Positions 1-6,970 of a DNA stretch of 37,931 nt are shown in pieces. The notes under the pieces were generated by a model that was not told where the DNA came from, searched no databases, and was given only the letters and a program-made list of their open reading frames with translations. The stretch's first letter is position 1; each line of letters begins with the position of its first letter. A program made the translations under genes and the position numbers. The stretch covers positions 1-37,931 of the forward strand of contig NZ_JAAWWS010000163.1 of the NCBI RefSeq assembly GCF_012272825.1, read 5' to 3'. The DNA is from Wenzhouxiangella sp. XN79A. GTDB taxonomy: Bacteria; Pseudomonadota; Gammaproteobacteria; Xanthomonadales; Wenzhouxiangellaceae.

Positions 1-32
1 GAGTTATTGTCAAATCTGGTGTACGAGCGATC
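1..32 (+). repeat. Left terminal inverted repeat of the IS256-family element
   Basis: The repeat begins GAGTTATTGTC and contains the invariant block TCTGGTGTACGAG. Its reverse complement is found at 1354-1385 with five mismatches. Confidence 0.85.
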
Positions 33-1284
33 AGGCAGCGGCGTGCTTTGGTTGATCAACGACCTGTTCTCCATCTCGGAACTCGACGTTATCGACGACC
101 AGTCTCAGCAACTGGAAGCCCTTGATTCGTTTCCATCGACGCCCCGCGGATTGCAACAACTTGAACACCATGGCCAGCGTGGTGTCGCGTGAGCCACAGT
201 TGCGCGACTTGCGAGTTCGCAACCGCACCGTCGCGAAGGTCGACTCGATCGGATTGGTGGTCCGCAGATGGACCCAGTGCTTGGCCGGGAAGTCGTAGAA
301 GGCCAGCAGGTCGTCGCGATCTTTCTCGAGGCACATCATGGCCTTGGGGTACTTCGTGCCGAAGCGCGCCAGCGCACGATCGAAAGCCTGGTGGGCCGCC
401 TCGCGGGTCTCGGCCAGATAGATGTCATGCAGCGCGGACTTGACCTTCGGCTGGACCGCTTTGGGCAACTTGTTGAGCACGTTGGCGATCTTGTGCACCC
501 AGCATCGCTGGTGACGAGTATCCGGGAACGCCTTGTTCAGCGCTGCCCAGAAGCCCAGCGCACCATCGCCAATGGCGAGCTTGGGTGGTCGCTGTAGGCC
601 CCGGCTGCGCAGGTCGGTCAACACCTCGTGCCAGCTGGCCTCGGACTCCCGATAGCCGTCTTCGACCGCCACCAGCTCCTTGCGGCCATGCTCGGTGACC
701 CCGACGATCACAAGCAAGCACAGCTTGTCGTCCATCCGGACCCGGCTATAGACGCCGTCCGCCCACAGGTAGACGTAGTGCTTCTGGCTCAGATCCTGAC
801 GCCGCCACTGGACATGCTCTTCCAGCCAGCCCGCCTTCAGGCGCGCCACGGTGTTCGGCGACAGCCCCTTGGCCTGATCACCCACCAGTGCCTGCAGCGC
901 TTCCTGGAAGTCACCGGTCGACACGCCACGCAGATAGAGCCACGGAATCAACTCGTCGAGGCTGCGTGCACGCTTGAGATACGGCGGCAGCAGGCTGGAG
1001 TTGAACTTGATCCCGGATCCGCTCCGGTCTCGCACCTTGGGCACCCGGACCTCGACGTCGCCGACGCCGGTCTGGATGGTGCGTTCGGGCAGATAACCGT
1101 TGCGCACCACCGCCCGACGCCCTTGGTCATCACATCGATGTTGATGGTGCTTGAGCATGGCCTCCAGCTCGGACTCTACGGCGGCCGCAATCAGTTCCCG
1201 CGCGCCCTGTCGAATCAGGCTGTGCAGGGGGTCCGAAAGATCAGAAACTGGCGGCTCTACCGCCGAAAGAGTAGACTGGTTCAT
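31..1284 (-). CDS. IS256-family (MULE-type) transposase
   Basis: This is a DDE transposase of about 417 residues that would excise and insert the surrounding element. Three acidic catalytic positions fit the family: Asp in LWADGVYSR, Asp in AIGDGALGFW, and Glu in TTNPIES, with the typical RCWVHKIANVL block between the second and third. Length and motif order are normal for the family, so the protein looks intact. The start at 1284 (MNQSTLSAVE) is chosen because AAAGGA lies 6 nt upstream of it; an in-frame extension to 1347 has no ribosome binding site and runs into the terminal repeat region. The stop codon lies at the inner edge of the left terminal repeat, a compact layout usual for insertion sequences. 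Confidence 0.93.
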   Translation of the reverse strand: MNQSTLSAVEPPVSDLSDPLHSLIRQGARELIAAAVESELEAMLKHHQHRCDDQGRRAVVRNGYLPERTIQTGVGDVEVRVPKVRDRSGSGIKFNSSLLPPYLKRARSLDELIPWLYLRGVSTGDFQEALQALVGDQAKGLSPNTVARLKAGWLEEHVQWRRQDLSQKHYVYLWADGVYSRVRMDDKLCLLVIVGVTEHGRKELVAVEDGYRESEASWHEVLTDLRSRGLQRPPKLAIGDGALGFWAALNKAFPDTRHQRCWVHKIANVLNKLPKAVQPKVKSALHDIYLAETREAAHQAFDRALARFGTKYPKAMMCLEKDRDDLLAFYDFPAKHWVHLRTTNPIESTFATVRLRTRKSRNCGSRDTTLAMVFKLLQSAGRRWKRIKGFQLLRLVVDNVEFRDGEQVVDQPKHAAA

Positions 1285-1353
1285 GGCGTATCCTTTTCTG
1301 TTGGTTGTGATCTTGGTCGTGATCAACCAACAGGATACGCCACCCAATTTTCA

Positions 1354-1385
1354 GATCCCTCGTACACCAGAAATCACCATAACTC
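1354..1385 (-). repeat. Right terminal inverted repeat of the IS256-family element
   Basis: Read on the minus strand it begins GAGTTATGGTG and contains TCTGGTGTACGAG, matching the left end at 27 of 32 positions. The transposase promoter should lie between this repeat and the start at 1284. Confidence 0.85.
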
Positions 1386-1612
1386 AGCGTGGCGCGCAAC
1401 GCGCGTCAATAGCCTGACGTTCAAGATCACCGGGCGAAAACACGGCCCACGCGTTGCCGAAGCGGTGACTAAAATGAGCGAAGCGAATCGCCGCGGAGGT
1501 CAACAAGCAGGCGCATGACGGCTCCGGTGCATCGTTTTTTTAAGTTGCGCATTGTCAGGACAGGCGTTTTGACGTCAGCGTGTCCTTTATTTCTGATGAA
1601 GGGACGTGTTTG
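1386..1612. other. Gene-free stretch with a possible degenerate attC site (1525-1618, minus strand)
   Basis: No coding region is supported here. Read on the minus strand, the GNAT gene stop lies in CAATAACAAA at 1612-1618, resembling the left core (RYYYAAC followed by AA) of the two clear attC sites at 2156-2246 and 3014-3096. About 80 nt further on, CAACTTAAAAAAACGATGC at 1528-1546 resembles an attC right end, but the GTT of the core is missing. This would close the GNAT cassette. The match is weak, and chance or decay are both possible. The rest of the stretch up to the insertion sequence shows nothing recognisable. Confidence 0.3.
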
Positions 1613-2098
1613 TTATTGGGATTCCGTTCCATCTTGGACATGTTCAAACCGGTTCGGCTCAGTCTTTTTCATGAAACGATCACCATCGGGTTCGAGCTTC
1701 CAATCCTTCCAGCCGAGGTGGCGATAAAATCCAACGGCACGATAGTTCTCATCCGGATCGGTAGTCAACCAGATTTCATTCCACCCTTCCGAGAAAAGCC
1801 AATTCTCAACCGATGCAAGAAGTCGCATACCGATCCCATGCCCTTCGTATTCCTTGAGGACGGCGATGACCCACATTTCTCCGGTTAAGTGATTGCCAAT
1901 GGCAAAACCGATAACCCGGCCTTCCCCTTCAGCGACCCATCCTCGGTGCGAATAAAGCAACTGCTCGCCAACCGATTCTGGTGTAATCCCGAGCTCTGCT
2001 AGTTCCGCTGCGCCATGTTCGTTGTGCCACGTCGCAATCCGCACTGCGAAAAGAGATGGAATATCGCTGGGTACGATTTGTCGATAGCGAATCTTCAT
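1613..2098 (-). CDS. GNAT-family N-acetyltransferase
   Basis: This is a single-domain GNAT protein of about 161 residues, expected to transfer acetyl from acetyl-CoA to an unknown amine. The acetyl-CoA loop is seen as EYEGHGIGMRLL (motif A, R/Q-x-x-G-x-G/A type). It is followed by the beta-strand/helix segment EIWLTTD and the C-terminal AVGFYRHLGW block typical of the fold. ATG at 2098 (MKIRYRQIVP) is chosen because the beta-1 strand begins there; ATG at 2104 and GTG at 2119 are in frame and possible, and none has a clear ribosome binding site. The gene lies just downstream of an attC-like site and is AT-richer than its housekeeping neighbours, so it looks like the third gene of an integron-cassette run. 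GNAT genes are common cassette cargo. The substrate cannot be predicted. Confidence 0.82.
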   Translation of the reverse strand: MKIRYRQIVPSDIPSLFAVRIATWHNEHGAAELAELGITPESVGEQLLYSHRGWVAEGEGRVIGFAIGNHLTGEMWVIAVLKEYEGHGIGMRLLASVENWLFSEGWNEIWLTTDPDENYRAVGFYRHLGWKDWKLEPDGDRFMKKTEPNRFEHVQDGTESQ

Positions 2099-2155
2099 GA
2101 GCATTGAATTGGTGAGCACTCGAAAGTTTTCCCAACGTCAAGGATTGGAACCCTC

Positions 2156-2246
2156 AAGTAACATATCGTCTTAGCTAAGCGGCACGCTTTTGCGCGTCCG
2201 GTGGAGGGCCGCACGGCCCGGAACGAACTTGAGCGACTTGTTAATC
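2156..2246 (-). other. Integron attC-like recombination site 2
   Basis: On the minus strand the site starts with the degenerate left core GATTAAC (2240-2246), continues AAGTCGCTCAAGTTCGTTCC, and reaches GCCGCTTAGCTAAGACG before a poorly conserved right core near GTTACTT (2156-2162). It aligns along its whole length with the site at 3014-3096: shared AAGT, AGTTCGTTCCGGGC, GCCCTCCAC, GGACGCGC, GCCGCT and AAGACG. Short internal inverted repeats (GGGCCGTGCGGCCC) give the folded single-strand structure that integron integrases recognise. The exact right boundary is uncertain. Confidence 0.7.
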
Positions 2247-2266
2247 GATTCACTGAATTTCGAGCC

Positions 2267-3010
2267 TTATTCATTCTCTGGGGGCCATGCTATAACTTCA
2301 ACGCCAGGAATCCTGATCGCCCGACAGGTATCAAAGGGTTCCCCACTAGAGGCGCAGTCCAAGATCTTTTGAATCGGGTGAGAAGGAGACTGATCCTCCG
2401 CTTTTCTGCTGATGGCGCGCAGAACTCCCTCTTGGCCTGGGTCTATGCGCCATGAGGCGACCGAAAGGTCTCCGGAGGAACCACGCCACATCACAGTCCA
2501 GATACTCTCATCATCAAACCCCGCGTCAAGGGCAATTACCTGTCCTAGACGAAAAGCATAGGTTGACTTCGGCGTTGAATATGCACCCAAGAGCTCGTTA
2601 AGGATTTCAAGTTCCGCGCACTCTTCCGGTTTAAAGCTATCAGTCACACCGCCCTCTATTGCTTTTGACAGCAGAGTTTCAATAGGAACGTCTCGAAATA
2701 TTCGCCCGAGAGCCAAGTCAATGGACCATAGTCTTTCAGAATCTGCATTTCCGAGAACGATATGCCCTACGATTCCACTATGTTGCATCAATCCCACGTT
2801 TTTCACCCCATCTAGCGGTAGAGGGAGAACTCGGCCAGCAACGAAACCGTACCTCCAGCCAGTTGGTAACTCAAGCTTGTTAGGTGGAGCAGAAAACCCA
2901 ACTCCCAGTAAAGCGGATTCGGGCTCAATGTGCCTTTCACCGTTGCACGTTATGCCTAAAGCAAGTTCCATCAGCGTGAAGGAAAAGACGAAGACACCTA
3001 ATGCTCTCAT
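2267..3010 (-). CDS. Exported protein of unknown function, integron cassette gene
   Basis: I do not recognise this 247-residue protein. It starts with a hydrophobic stretch of about 18 residues (GVFVFSFTLMELALG) that looks like a signal peptide, and the rest is soluble-looking. There are five cysteines (CNGE, ECAE, DCAS and TCRA among them), which could form disulfides outside the cytoplasm. No known domain is apparent. The ATG at 3010 lies 3 nt inside the attC core GTTATAT (3014-3020), so there is almost no leader, which is typical of cassette genes; the stop is 20 nt before the next attC-like site. Base composition is visibly less GC-rich than in the core genes, consistent with transfer. 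Confidence 0.72.
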   Translation of the reverse strand: MRALGVFVFSFTLMELALGITCNGERHIEPESALLGVGFSAPPNKLELPTGWRYGFVAGRVLPLPLDGVKNVGLMQHSGIVGHIVLGNADSERLWSIDLALGRIFRDVPIETLLSKAIEGGVTDSFKPEECAELEILNELLGAYSTPKSTYAFRLGQVIALDAGFDDESIWTVMWRGSSGDLSVASWRIDPGQEGVLRAISRKAEDQSPSHPIQKILDCASSGEPFDTCRAIRIPGVEVIAWPPENE

Positions 3011-3013
3011 TCG

Positions 3014-3096
3014 ATATAACGTCTTTTTTCAGCGGCGCGCACTGGCGCGTCCAGTGGAGGGCAAAGCCCGGAACGAACTGGAACTACTTGTTAGGC
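3014..3096 (-). other. Integron attC-like recombination site 1
   Basis: On the minus strand it has the left core GCCTAAC (3090-3096), then AAGTAGTTCCAGTTCGTTCC, internal hairpins GGGCTTTGCCC and CACTGGACGCGCCAGTG, then GCCGCTGAAAAAAGAC and the right core GTTATAT (3014-3020). Core sequences, length (83 bp) and inner inverted repeats fit the 59-base-element family. The stop codon of the upstream gene (TAG, 3084-3086) lies inside the site, and the next gene starts 3 nt beyond it, the usual cassette arrangement. Confidence 0.8.
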
Positions 3097-3470
3097 ACAT
3101 TGACCACAATCCAGGCGCCATCGCGCTTTACCAAGGCGGTTCCGTAGTTACCTCTCGCAAAGAAACCGAATGTAGGCTTTGCCTCATTGTGAGCTAGCAA
3201 AACGGCGGCGGTAGCGCCCTCTTCGTCTGCACGCCGCTGCAAAAAGGATCGCCAAACGAGAACAGCCTCTTCCTCAATAGCATTGACTTCTGCGAGTGGC
3301 GTATCCGTAACGTACGAGAACTTCAAGTAGTACCGGTCACCCTCAACAGGCACATTCTCAACGCCCTCCAAGGAAATTGTCTGGCCTGAGGGCAACTGCA
3401 GCATCTCCAGATCTGGATCGGCGCATCCGCCAAGTAGCAGCAGGGCGGACATGATGAGGAATCGATTCAT
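3084..3470 (-). CDS. Small lipoprotein of unknown function, integron cassette gene
   Basis: This 128-residue protein begins with a lipoprotein signal: MNRFLIMSALLLLGGC, with Leu-Gly-Gly-Cys as the lipobox and Cys16 as the lipidated residue. The mature part has alternating strand-like segments (KFSYVTDT, GTALVKRDGAWIVVNV) and a helical middle. The closing W-I-V-V strand is reminiscent of small alpha+beta folds (NTF2/cystatin-like), but no family is assigned. Asp at +2 (CADP) would favour inner-membrane retention by the Lol rule known in enterobacteria. The gene is bounded by the core site at 3478-3484 and the attC at 3014-3096, whose first bases encode its last codons. It is therefore a complete cassette of about 464 bp. 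Confidence 0.75.
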   Translation of the reverse strand: MNRFLIMSALLLLGGCADPDLEMLQLPSGQTISLEGVENVPVEGDRYYLKFSYVTDTPLAEVNAIEEEAVLVWRSFLQRRADEEGATAAVLLAHNEAKPTFGFFARGNYGTALVKRDGAWIVVNVPNK

Positions 3471-3477
3471 CTAATGT

Positions 3478-3484
3478 GCCTAAC
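3478..3484 (-). other. Integron core site GTTAGGC opening the cassette run
   Basis: On the minus strand the canonical core GTTAGGC precedes the first cassette gene by 7 nt. The sequence before it (TCGCC...TAAA....AGTTAGGC) loosely resembles the end of attI1 as I remember it, but no complete attC and no integrase gene is visible upstream within the window. It may be a remnant attI, or a secondary site that received cassettes. Confidence 0.55.
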
Positions 3485-3495
3485 TAGAATTTAGG

Positions 3496-3632
3496 AGGCG
3501 AAAACGCCGGGTAATGGATATTTCGTCGGAAGTGACGAACAAGGCGCGCCCTGGTGAGGGGAATGTTGTCAAGCGGCTGATTTGACGCCAGTCTTTCCGA
3601 CCCAGCGCCGTCATTACACGGCGAAAACGCCG
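3496..3632. repeat. Palindromic repeat element between the cassette island and yaiI
   Basis: Two copies of the small hairpin GGCGAAAACGCCG (3497-3509 and 3620-3632) bound this stretch. The arms continue as an inverted repeat: CGCCGGGTAATG on the left against the complement of CATTACACGGCG on the right. Inside, GTCGGAAGTGACG is opposed by the complement of GCCAGTCTTTCCGAC. The whole of about 137 bp could fold into a long imperfect hairpin. An open frame of 98 codons crosses it on the minus strand but shows no protein-like features. It resembles a REP- or MITE-type intergenic repeat. Confidence 0.55.
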
Positions 3633-3748
3633 CATAGCGCTCATCGAATCCTCGGGTTTCGGGGTCACGGGTTCGAACCACTCAGCTGCCAAGCCTGGGT
3701 CGATGATGCCGCAGGTCGGGCGTCCGGGCAAGCCCGCCGCGGCGGGTT

Positions 3749-4219
3749 CTACCCTGCTCGGCGTTGCGCCAGCCATCGATCCAGCTGGTCGGCGAAGGCC
3801 TTCCTGTCCCGGTTGCCCAGCGGCGGCGGGCCGCCGGTCTGGACGCCGCTGGCGCGCATCGTGTCCATGAAATCGCGGATGTTCAGGCGCTGGCGGATCG
3901 ACTCGGCGGTATAACGCTCGCCCCGGGGCGTGACGACCGCCCCGCCCTTCTCGATGACCTCGGCGGCCAGCGGAATGTCGCTGGTCACCACCAGGTCGCC
4001 GGGGCTGCAGCGCCGCACGATTTCGTTGTCGGCTTCGTCGAAGCCCGAGGACACGATGACGTGGCGGATGTTGGCGTTCGCCGGCGTCGAGATCGCGTGG
4101 TTGGCGAAGGTCGTCAGTTCGATGCCGGTGCGGTGGGCCGCGCGAAAAAGAATTTCCTTGATCGCGCCGGGACAGGCGTCTGCGTCGACCCAGATCCGCG
4201 CGGCCGCCGCGTCAGGCAC
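3749..4219 (-). CDS. yaiI: UPF0178 (YaiI/YqxD) family protein
   Basis: This 156-residue protein belongs to the conserved YaiI/YqxD family (DUF188), a PIN-like fold of uncertain biochemical function. Family features seen are the start [16 protein letters not shown], the acidic pair in GFDEADNEI, the block [19 protein letters not shown], and the C-terminal helix ending [10 protein letters not shown]. The start is GTG at 4219, overlapping the 3' end of clpB by 8 bp, so it is probably translated by re-initiation after ClpB and co-transcribed with it. A GC-rich palindrome, CCCGCCGCGGCGGG at 3733-3746, lies just past the stop but lacks a T run, so it is only a weak terminator candidate. Confidence 0.9.
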   Translation of the reverse strand: MPDAAAARIWVDADACPGAIKEILFRAAHRTGIELTTFANHAISTPANANIRHVIVSSGFDEADNEIVRRCSPGDLVVTSDIPLAAEVIEKGGAVVTPRGERYTAESIRQRLNIRDFMDTMRASGVQTGGPPPLGNRDRKAFADQLDRWLAQRRAG

Positions 4220-6785
4220 CGAAGGTCAGCTCGCCGTCCGCGACGTCGATCTTGACCGTATCGCCGGGCCCGTAGTCGCCGCCGAGGATCTTCTGCGCCA
4301 GCGGGTTCTCGAGCCGGCTCTGGATCGCGCGCTTCAGCGGTCGCGCGCCGTAGACCGGGTCGAAGCCGGCTTCTCCGAGAAGATCCAGCGCGGCGTCGGT
4401 GATCTCGAAGCCCATCTCGCGGTCGGCCAGGCGCTTCTGCAGGTAGGCCACCTGGATGCCGGCGATGGCGCGGATCTGCTCCTGGTCCAGCGGGTGGAAC
4501 ACGACGATCTCGTCGACGCGATTGATGAACTCGGGCCGGAAGTGCGTGCCGACGACCTCCATGACCGCGGACTTCATCGCCTCGTAGTCCGCACCCTGCA
4601 TGGCCTGGATGCGGTCCGAGCCGAGGTTGGACGTCATGACGATCACGGTGTTGCGGAAGTCGACGGTGCGGCCGTGGCCGTCGGTCAGGCGGCCGTCGTC
4701 GAGCACTTGAAGAAGAATATTGAACACGTCCGGATGGGCCTTCTCGACCTCGTCGAGCAGGATCACCGAATACGGCCGCCGGCGGACGGTCTCGGTCAGG
4801 TAGCCGCCCTCTTCGTAGCCGACGTAGCCGGGCGGCGCACCGATCAGTCGCGCCACGGAGTGTTTTTCCATGAACTCCGACATGTCGATGCGGACCATGG
4901 CCTCTTCGGTGTCGAACAGGAAGTTCGCCAGCGACTTGCACAGCTCGGTCTTGCCGACGCCGGTGGGCCCCAGGAACAGGAACGAACCGTTCGGGCGGTT
5001 CGGGTCGGCCAGGCCGGCGCGCGAACGCCGGATCGCGTCGGCCACGGCCTTGACCGCTTCGTCCTGGCCGATGACGCGCTCGTGCAGCGCCTCTTCCATC
5101 CGCAGCAATTTATCCCGTTCCCCTTCGAGCATCTTCGAGACCGGGATGCCGGTCCAACGGCTGACCACCTCGGCGATCTCTTCCTCGGTGACCTTGTTGC
5201 GCAGCAGCTGGAAGTTGCCGGTGGCCTCGCTGGACTCGGCCTGCTCGAGCTGCTCTTCGAGCTCGGGAATCCTGCCGTGCTGCAGTTCGGCCATCCGCGA
5301 CCAGTCCTGCGCGCGCCGGGCGTTGTCGAGTTCGGCGCGGGCCCGCTCCAGTTCTTCCTTGATGTGGGTGGCGCCCTGCACCGAGGCCTTTTCCGACTTC
5401 CAGACTTCCTCGAGGTCGGCGAACTCGCGCTCGGCGTCGTCGATATCGCTTTCCAGGTCGGCCAGGCGCTTCTTCGAGGCCTCGTCGGTTTCCTTCTTCA
5501 GCGCCTCGCGCTGGATCTTGAGCTGGATCAGGCGGCGCTCGAGCCGGTCCAGCGCCTCGGGCTTGGAGTCGATTTCCATGCGGATGCGGCTGGCCGCCTC
5601 GTCCATCAGGTCGATGGCCTTGTCGGGCAGCTGGCGGTCGGCGATGTAGCGCTGCGAGAGCGTGGCCGCGGCAACCAGCGCCGGGTCGGTGATGTCGACG
5701 CCGTGGTGGACTTCGTAGCGTTCCTGCAGGCCTCTGAGGATGGCGATCGTGTCCTCGATGCTGGGCTCGCCGACGAACACCTTCTGGAAGCGCCGCTCGA
5801 GTGCTGCGTCCTTTTCGATGTACTGGCGGTATTCGTCCAGCGTGGTCGCGCCGATGCAGTGCAGCTCGCCCCGGGCCAGCGCGGGCTTGAGCATGTTGCC
5901 GGCGTCCATCGAGCCCTCGGCCTTGCCCGCCCCGACCATGGTGTGGATCTCGTCGATGAACAGGATGATCCGGCCTTCCTGCTTCTTCAGGTCGTTCAGC
6001 ACGGCTTTCAGGCGCTCTTCGAACTCGCCGCGGAACTTGGCCCCGGCGATCAGCGCGCCCATGTCCAGCGACAGCACGCGCTTGTCGCGCAGGCCCTCCG
6101 GCACTTCACTGTTGACGATGCGCTGGGCCAGGCCCTCGACGATGGCGGTCTTGCCGACGCCGGGCTCGCCGATCAGCACCGGGTTGTTCTTGGTCCGGCG
6201 CTGCAGCACCTGGATGGCGCGGCGGATCTCCTCGTCGCGACCGATGACCGGGTCCAGCCGCGACTGTTCGGCCTTCTCGGTCAGGTCGATGGTGTACTTG
6301 TCCAGCGCCTCGCGGGTGTCTTCGGCGTTGGGGTCGTCGACGGTTTCGCCGCCGCGCACCTGGTCGATCGCCTGCTCCAGGCCCTTGCCGGTCACGCCGG
6401 CCTGGTGCAGGGTCTCGGCCAGCGGCACCTTGGCCTCCAGCGCGGCCAGCACGAACAGTTCCGAGGCGATGTAGGCGTCGTTGCGCTTCTGGGCGATCCT
6501 GTCGGTCAGGTTCAGCACCCGGCCGAGGTCGTTCGAAAGATTGACCTGCCCGGCCTGCCCGGAGACTTTCGGCAGGCCATCGAGCTTCTTGCCCAGCGCC
6601 GAACGCAGCTGGGCGACCTGGGCACCGGCCTTGGTCAGCAGGCCGCGCATGCCGCCGCCCTCCTGGTCGAGCAGCGCCACCATCACGTGGTCCGGCTCCA
6701 GCATCTGGTGGTCCAGGCCCACGGCCAGGCTCTGGGCTTCATTCAGGGCCTGCTGGAAGCGGGCGGTCAGTTTGTCCATTCGCAT
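4212..6785 (-). CDS. clpB: ATP-dependent disaggregase ClpB (Hsp104/Hsp100 family)
   Basis: ClpB is the cytoplasmic hexameric AAA+ machine that threads aggregated proteins together with DnaK. The 857-residue length is normal. The order is: N-terminal Clp-N repeats (about 1-150); first AAA+ domain with Walker [10 protein letters not shown] (about 206) and Walker B ILFIDEIH; the long coiled-coil middle domain (about 400-520) that distinguishes ClpB from ClpA/ClpC; the second AAA+ domain with Walker [10 protein letters not shown] (about 606) and Walker [12 protein letters not shown]; and the C-terminal small domain. The pore motif [12 protein letters not shown] region is present. The start [10 protein letters not shown] matches the family N-terminus. 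A sigma-32-like promoter sits about 37-65 bp upstream. yaiI overlaps its 3' end. In Escherichia coli clpB follows pgeF; here the two are 15 kb apart. Confidence 0.98.
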   Translation of the reverse strand: MRMDKLTARFQQALNEAQSLAVGLDHQMLEPDHVMVALLDQEGGGMRGLLTKAGAQVAQLRSALGKKLDGLPKVSGQAGQVNLSNDLGRVLNLTDRIAQKRNDAYIASELFVLAALEAKVPLAETLHQAGVTGKGLEQAIDQVRGGETVDDPNAEDTREALDKYTIDLTEKAEQSRLDPVIGRDEEIRRAIQVLQRRTKNNPVLIGEPGVGKTAIVEGLAQRIVNSEVPEGLRDKRVLSLDMGALIAGAKFRGEFEERLKAVLNDLKKQEGRIILFIDEIHTMVGAGKAEGSMDAGNMLKPALARGELHCIGATTLDEYRQYIEKDAALERRFQKVFVGEPSIEDTIAILRGLQERYEVHHGVDITDPALVAAATLSQRYIADRQLPDKAIDLMDEAASRIRMEIDSKPEALDRLERRLIQLKIQREALKKETDEASKKRLADLESDIDDAEREFADLEEVWKSEKASVQGATHIKEELERARAELDNARRAQDWSRMAELQHGRIPELEEQLEQAESSEATGNFQLLRNKVTEEEIAEVVSRWTGIPVSKMLEGERDKLLRMEEALHERVIGQDEAVKAVADAIRRSRAGLADPNRPNGSFLFLGPTGVGKTELCKSLANFLFDTEEAMVRIDMSEFMEKHSVARLIGAPPGYVGYEEGGYLTETVRRRPYSVILLDEVEKAHPDVFNILLQVLDDGRLTDGHGRTVDFRNTVIVMTSNLGSDRIQAMQGADYEAMKSAVMEVVGTHFRPEFINRVDEIVVFHPLDQEQIRAIAGIQVAYLQKRLADREMGFEITDAALDLLGEAGFDPVYGARPLKRAIQSRLENPLAQKILGGDYGPGDTVKIDVADGELTFGA

Positions 6786-6821
6786 GTCGGTTTCCCCGTG
6801 CCTCTCCAGAGTTATCCACAG

Positions 6822-6850
6822 GTATGAGGTCGCGGGCGGGGCGAATCAAG
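6822..6850 (-). promoter_or_regulatory. Sigma-32-type heat-shock promoter of clpB
   Basis: On the minus strand, CTTGATT (6844-6850) and CCTCATAC (6822-6829) are separated by 14 nt. This is close to the sigma-32 consensus (CTTGAAA, about 11-16 nt, CCCCATNT). It lies 37 bp upstream of the clpB start, and clpB is a classic heat-shock gene, so position and target agree. Confidence 0.68.
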
Positions 6851-6876
6851 CGGCCGATTCGAACTCCGCGAACGCA

Positions 6877-6906
6877 ACCGGGCCGCGCTCGATGGCGCGG
6901 CCCGGT
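6877..6906. terminator. Perfect 12-bp stem-loop between clpB and the secreted-protein gene
   Basis: ACCGGGCCGCGC at 6877-6888 is exactly complementary to 6895-6906 across a 6-nt loop (TCGATG). It lies 64 bp downstream of the minus-strand gene ending at 6971 and upstream of the clpB promoter, where a transcription block is expected. No long T run follows on the minus strand, so termination would rely on the strong stem. Confidence 0.55.
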
Positions 6907-6970
6907 CAGTGTGTCGGAGTGGTGCAGCGCGCGAGTTGACGCGCCGCAAAAACGGCTTACCGCATGCCCG

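Larger units (their letters stand above)
1..1385 (-). mobile_element. IS256-family insertion sequence
   Basis: The element is defined by related terminal inverted repeats at 1-32 and 1354-1385 (27 of 32 positions match) enclosing one transposase gene on the minus strand. The window begins exactly at the left repeat, so the left flank and the target-site duplication cannot be seen, and a few outer bases may be missing. IS256-family elements move by a copy-out route and normally make an 8-9 bp target duplication. The element sits next to the downstream end of an integron-cassette island and may have truncated it. Confidence 0.88.

Noticed and set aside
3655-3705. GGTTCGAACC motif resembling a tRNA T-loop
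   Set aside because: The flanking bases do not pair into a 5-bp T stem on either strand, and no acceptor or anticodon arm is found.
3480-3776. 98-codon minus-strand frame between the cassette core site and yaiI
   Set aside because: It crosses a palindromic repeat and the yaiI 3' end and shows no domain, signal or ribosome binding site.
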